64,000 bases of DNA from Rebecca billardiae RCC1528. Taxonomy: Eukaryota > Haptophyta. Made by a program: the position numbers and the translations under genes. Where the stretch lies: contig OZ251228.1 in assembly GCA_965240325.2 (NCBI GenBank), forward strand, positions 1,984,001-2,048,000, given 5' to 3'. The notes under the pieces are model-generated. The model saw nothing but the letters and a program-made list of their open reading frames with translations. It did not search any database and was not told the origin of the DNA. Below are positions 62,257-64,000 of this stretch, piece after piece (within the stretch, counting starts at the first letter, position 1; every line of letters starts with the position of its first letter).

Positions 62257-63186
62257 ATGGGTGCTCCGTCGCCACGCCTCGAGTCGCGCATCGACGTGCC
62301 GTTCGAGTGCATCTGCGGCTTCTCGTGCGGCACGTCGCACGCTCTCAAGTCCCACCTGCGCCGAGGCCAGCTCTCCGGCGCCAACCACCTTGCGGTCGCA
62401 GGCCGCGTCTCTCCGGTGCCGCTCGCGACCGTCGACCTGCCCGCGACAGCGGACGGCCGCGTGCGCCTGCTGTTCGTGCGGCACGGCGAGTCGGCGAACA
62501 AGTCAATGGCCTGCCAGACACACGTCGAAGACGCGCCCCTCTCCCCCCTGGGCTACAGGCAGGCGGAGGCGCTCGGCGCGGCGCTCGGCGCGCAGCTCAG
62601 TCCGTCTCAGACGCTCGTTGTGGTCAGCCCGATGAGGCGAGCGCTGCTCACGGCAGCCCCGCTGATCTCGCGGCTCGGCCTCGCGCGTGGGCGCGTCATC
62701 TGCCACGGCGAGCTGTGGGAATGGCGCGGCGCCCACCCGGCCTACCCGGGGCGTTCGGCCGCTGCGACCGAAGCGGACAAGCAGATGCCCTCCGTGCGCT
62801 GCGAGTGCTTCGGCGAGGGCGGAACGACGTGGCAGTTCCACGGGCACGGGCACCTGGAGAACGAGACGGACATGCGCCGGCGCGCGCACTCGTTCCGCCG
62901 CTGGCTGCACGCCCAGATGCCCCGCCGCCTCGACGGCGACACGGTCCACACGGCCGTGATTGTCGGCCACCTTCACTTCTTCGACCTGCTGCTGCAGATC
63001 CTGCTCAAGGGCACGGCGGAGGACTGGTACGCCTCGCTGCGCGAGTACGCGCTGCGCAACGCGGCGGTGACCGAGGTCATGTACGACTTTGGCACGGGCT
63101 GCGCCATCCTGGGCACGGAGAACAGCGTCGTCCATCTCAAGGAGCGCGGGGTGGCCGTGACAGGGGGTGCGCACGATTCCTCTTGA
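62257..63186 (+). CDS. Zinc-finger-like / histidine phosphatase (phosphoglycerate-mutase superfamily) fusion
   Basis: From the ATG at 62257 the protein has 309 aa. A short Cys/His module near the start, FECICGFSCGTSHALKSHLRRGQ (continuing to a further His), has C-x-C and H spacing like a small zinc finger. The phosphatase domain follows: LLFVRHGESANKS (RHG motif with the catalytic His, aa ~70), LSPLGYRQAEALG, VVVSPMRRALLTAAPL, a large insertion (GELWEWRGAHPAYPG), and VIVGHLHFFDLLLQILL (second catalytic His). It should dephosphorylate a small metabolite or a phosphoprotein; substrate unknown. An ATG at 61975 would add 94 Arg/Ser-rich residues without a visible domain. Confidence 0.8.
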   Translation: MGAPSPRLESRIDVPFECICGFSCGTSHALKSHLRRGQLSGANHLAVAGRVSPVPLATVDLPATADGRVRLLFVRHGESANKSMACQTHVEDAPLSPLGYRQAEALGAALGAQLSPSQTLVVVSPMRRALLTAAPLISRLGLARGRVICHGELWEWRGAHPAYPGRSAAATEADKQMPSVRCECFGEGGTTWQFHGHGHLENETDMRRRAHSFRRWLHAQMPRRLDGDTVHTAVIVGHLHFFDLLLQILLKGTAEDWYASLREYALRNAAVTEVMYDFGTGCAILGTENSVVHLKERGVAVTGGAHDSS

Positions 63187-63209
63187 TGAGTTCAATATAG
63201 TCACTCATC

Positions 63210-63349
63210 GTCATCGCCGATTTAGTGAATAGACAATAGCAGTAGTGATGATGACGCGCTGACTAGCTAGCTAGTAGCTGTCATCGCCGATTTAGTGAAT
63301 AGACAATAGCAGTAGTGATGATGACGCGCTGACTAGCTAGCTAGTAGCT
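63210..63349. repeat. 70-bp tandem duplication (2 copies)
   Basis: The unit beginning TCATCGCCGATTTAG at 63211 is repeated exactly 70 bp later at 63281; the copies appear identical. Confidence 0.95.
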
Positions 63350-63530
63350 AGCAGCTTAGATACCGCGCTAGTACTGCGTCCGATCACTCGCGGACGACTG
63401 ATCAGACACTCGGCCGCCTCACACTCAATGCTACGGTCACAGAGTACGGACAGATCGGATGCATGCTGCCGCCTGAGCCACTCAGCCTGAGGCCGTTAGA
63501 ATGGCAGTTTAGTAGTATAAGTCTTGTCAG

Positions 63531-63531
<1 letters not shown>

Positions 63532-63610
<79 letters not shown>
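63532..63610. repeat. (AT)n microsatellite, ~79 bp
   Basis: Uninterrupted AT dinucleotide following CA at 63531. Confidence 0.97.
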
Positions 63611-63612
<2 letters not shown>

Positions 63613-63829
63613 TCGGCAACACTCGCTCATTCTCAGCAGTGACAGTTGGCCTACTGTCAGTGATGGTGCCATGGCATCATCCGACCGCAGTGGGCGAGTG
63701 CGGAGTGGCTCGGTTCAGCCGCCACAATCCTCGGCCAACTGGCATCACTGAGCTTCACTATACGTCACAGACCCACGACCGGCCGGAGTCGGATCGCAGC
63801 CGCGCCGGAGCCCGTGCTGCTGCAGCCAC

Positions 63830-64000
63830 TCACTCGCGGTGGGGGAGCTCCGCTCGGCGCATCAGGCTCGCCTTCTTCCGCGCCTTGTCATGGGACGCCT
63901 GCCGCGTGGATTGCGTCACCTTTGCCATCCTGACCACGGCGGTGGCCGGCTTCTCGAACAGGAGCTCCGTCGGGTCGACCGCGCGCACCGCGTCGAGGTA
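63830..64000 (-). CDS. C-terminal exon of an unidentified gene, cut by the window edge
   Basis: The last 56 codons of a minus-strand gene are open from the window edge to a TGA at 63830-63832. The visible part reads YLDAVRAVDPTELLFEKPAT, then a basic helix (RQASHDKARKKASLMRRAEL). Coding is supported by sense composition and by the sharp change to non-coding sequence after the stop; an intron boundary inside it cannot be excluded. The family is not recognisable from this fragment. Confidence 0.55.
   Translation of the reverse strand, partial: YLDAVRAVDPTELLFEKPATAVVRMAKVTQSTRQASHDKARKKASLMRRAELPHRE

Larger units (their letters stand above)
63187..63829. other. Intergenic region with tandem and microsatellite repeats
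   Basis: It contains a 70-bp tandem duplication and a TA microsatellite (listed). The flanking genes converge here. Nothing else is recognised. Confidence 0.6.

Noticed and set aside
1-64000. tRNA, rRNA or CRISPR features
   Set aside because: I looked for B-box-like GGTTCGANTCC strings and regular spacer-repeat arrays and saw none; a covariance-model search would be needed to exclude divergent tRNAs.

Overview
The window looks like nuclear DNA of a GC-rich unicellular eukaryote, most likely a marine alga; a haptophyte is my best guess. The reasons are spliceosomal GT-AG introns of about 95-300 nt, eukaryote-only proteins (an ASPM spindle protein, a GRIP golgin, cyclin L, SAGA subunit Tad1, MINDY deubiquitinase), many FkbM, sulfotransferase and 2-oxoglutarate-oxygenase-like enzymes, and a giant Ser-Pro-rich receptor. 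Placement below 'eukaryotic alga' is inference. Genes are very GC-rich; the long intergenic blocks are more AT-rich and repeat-laden.

Layout: 1049-5788 holds a head-to-head pair (ABC-class ATPase, 2OG-type oxygenase). 6015-8801 holds a cyclophilin/FkbM pair and a small mitochondrial-looking protein. 9768-11462 is a membrane-anchored protein with a possible MACPF-like core and a jacalin-like C-terminus, next to a 428-bp-arm inverted repeat. 13612-24868 is a 3,693-aa polycystin/adhesion-receptor-like protein whose ~1,500-aa (SPPP)n stalk is coded by higher-order tandem repeats. 25346-29435 holds a MINDY deubiquitinase head-to-head with a duplicated glycosyltransferase-like protein. 29436-32304 has a second, unrelated inverted repeat (417-bp arms). 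32305-33450 is a PC-esterase/SGNH-like protein. 33451-37851 is a nest of mobile elements: a 1.3-kb terminal-inverted-repeat element with target duplication, and a tandem pair of elements sharing both ends but not their cores. 37852-40409 is cyclin L head-to-head with a secreted JmjC protein; 42548-45311 is SAGA Tad1 head-to-head with a sulfotransferase. 45312-48634 is a repeat-bearing spacer. 48635-57665 is a five-exon ASPM gene, head-to-head with a GRIP golgin (57826-61856). A zinc-finger/histidine-phosphatase gene (62257-63186) and the last exon of a gene entering from the right edge close the window.

Three themes stand out. (1) Six divergent pairs are separated by only 84-160 bp, suggesting bidirectional promoters. 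(2) Eleven of the thirteen introns I can place start with GTGCG, an unusual donor. (3) Several genes encode probable secretory-route or surface-glycan enzymes (FkbM, glycosyltransferase-like, SGNH, sulfotransferase), each but one paired with a housekeeping gene. Exon joins were worked out by reading frame and family conservation; all preserve phase.
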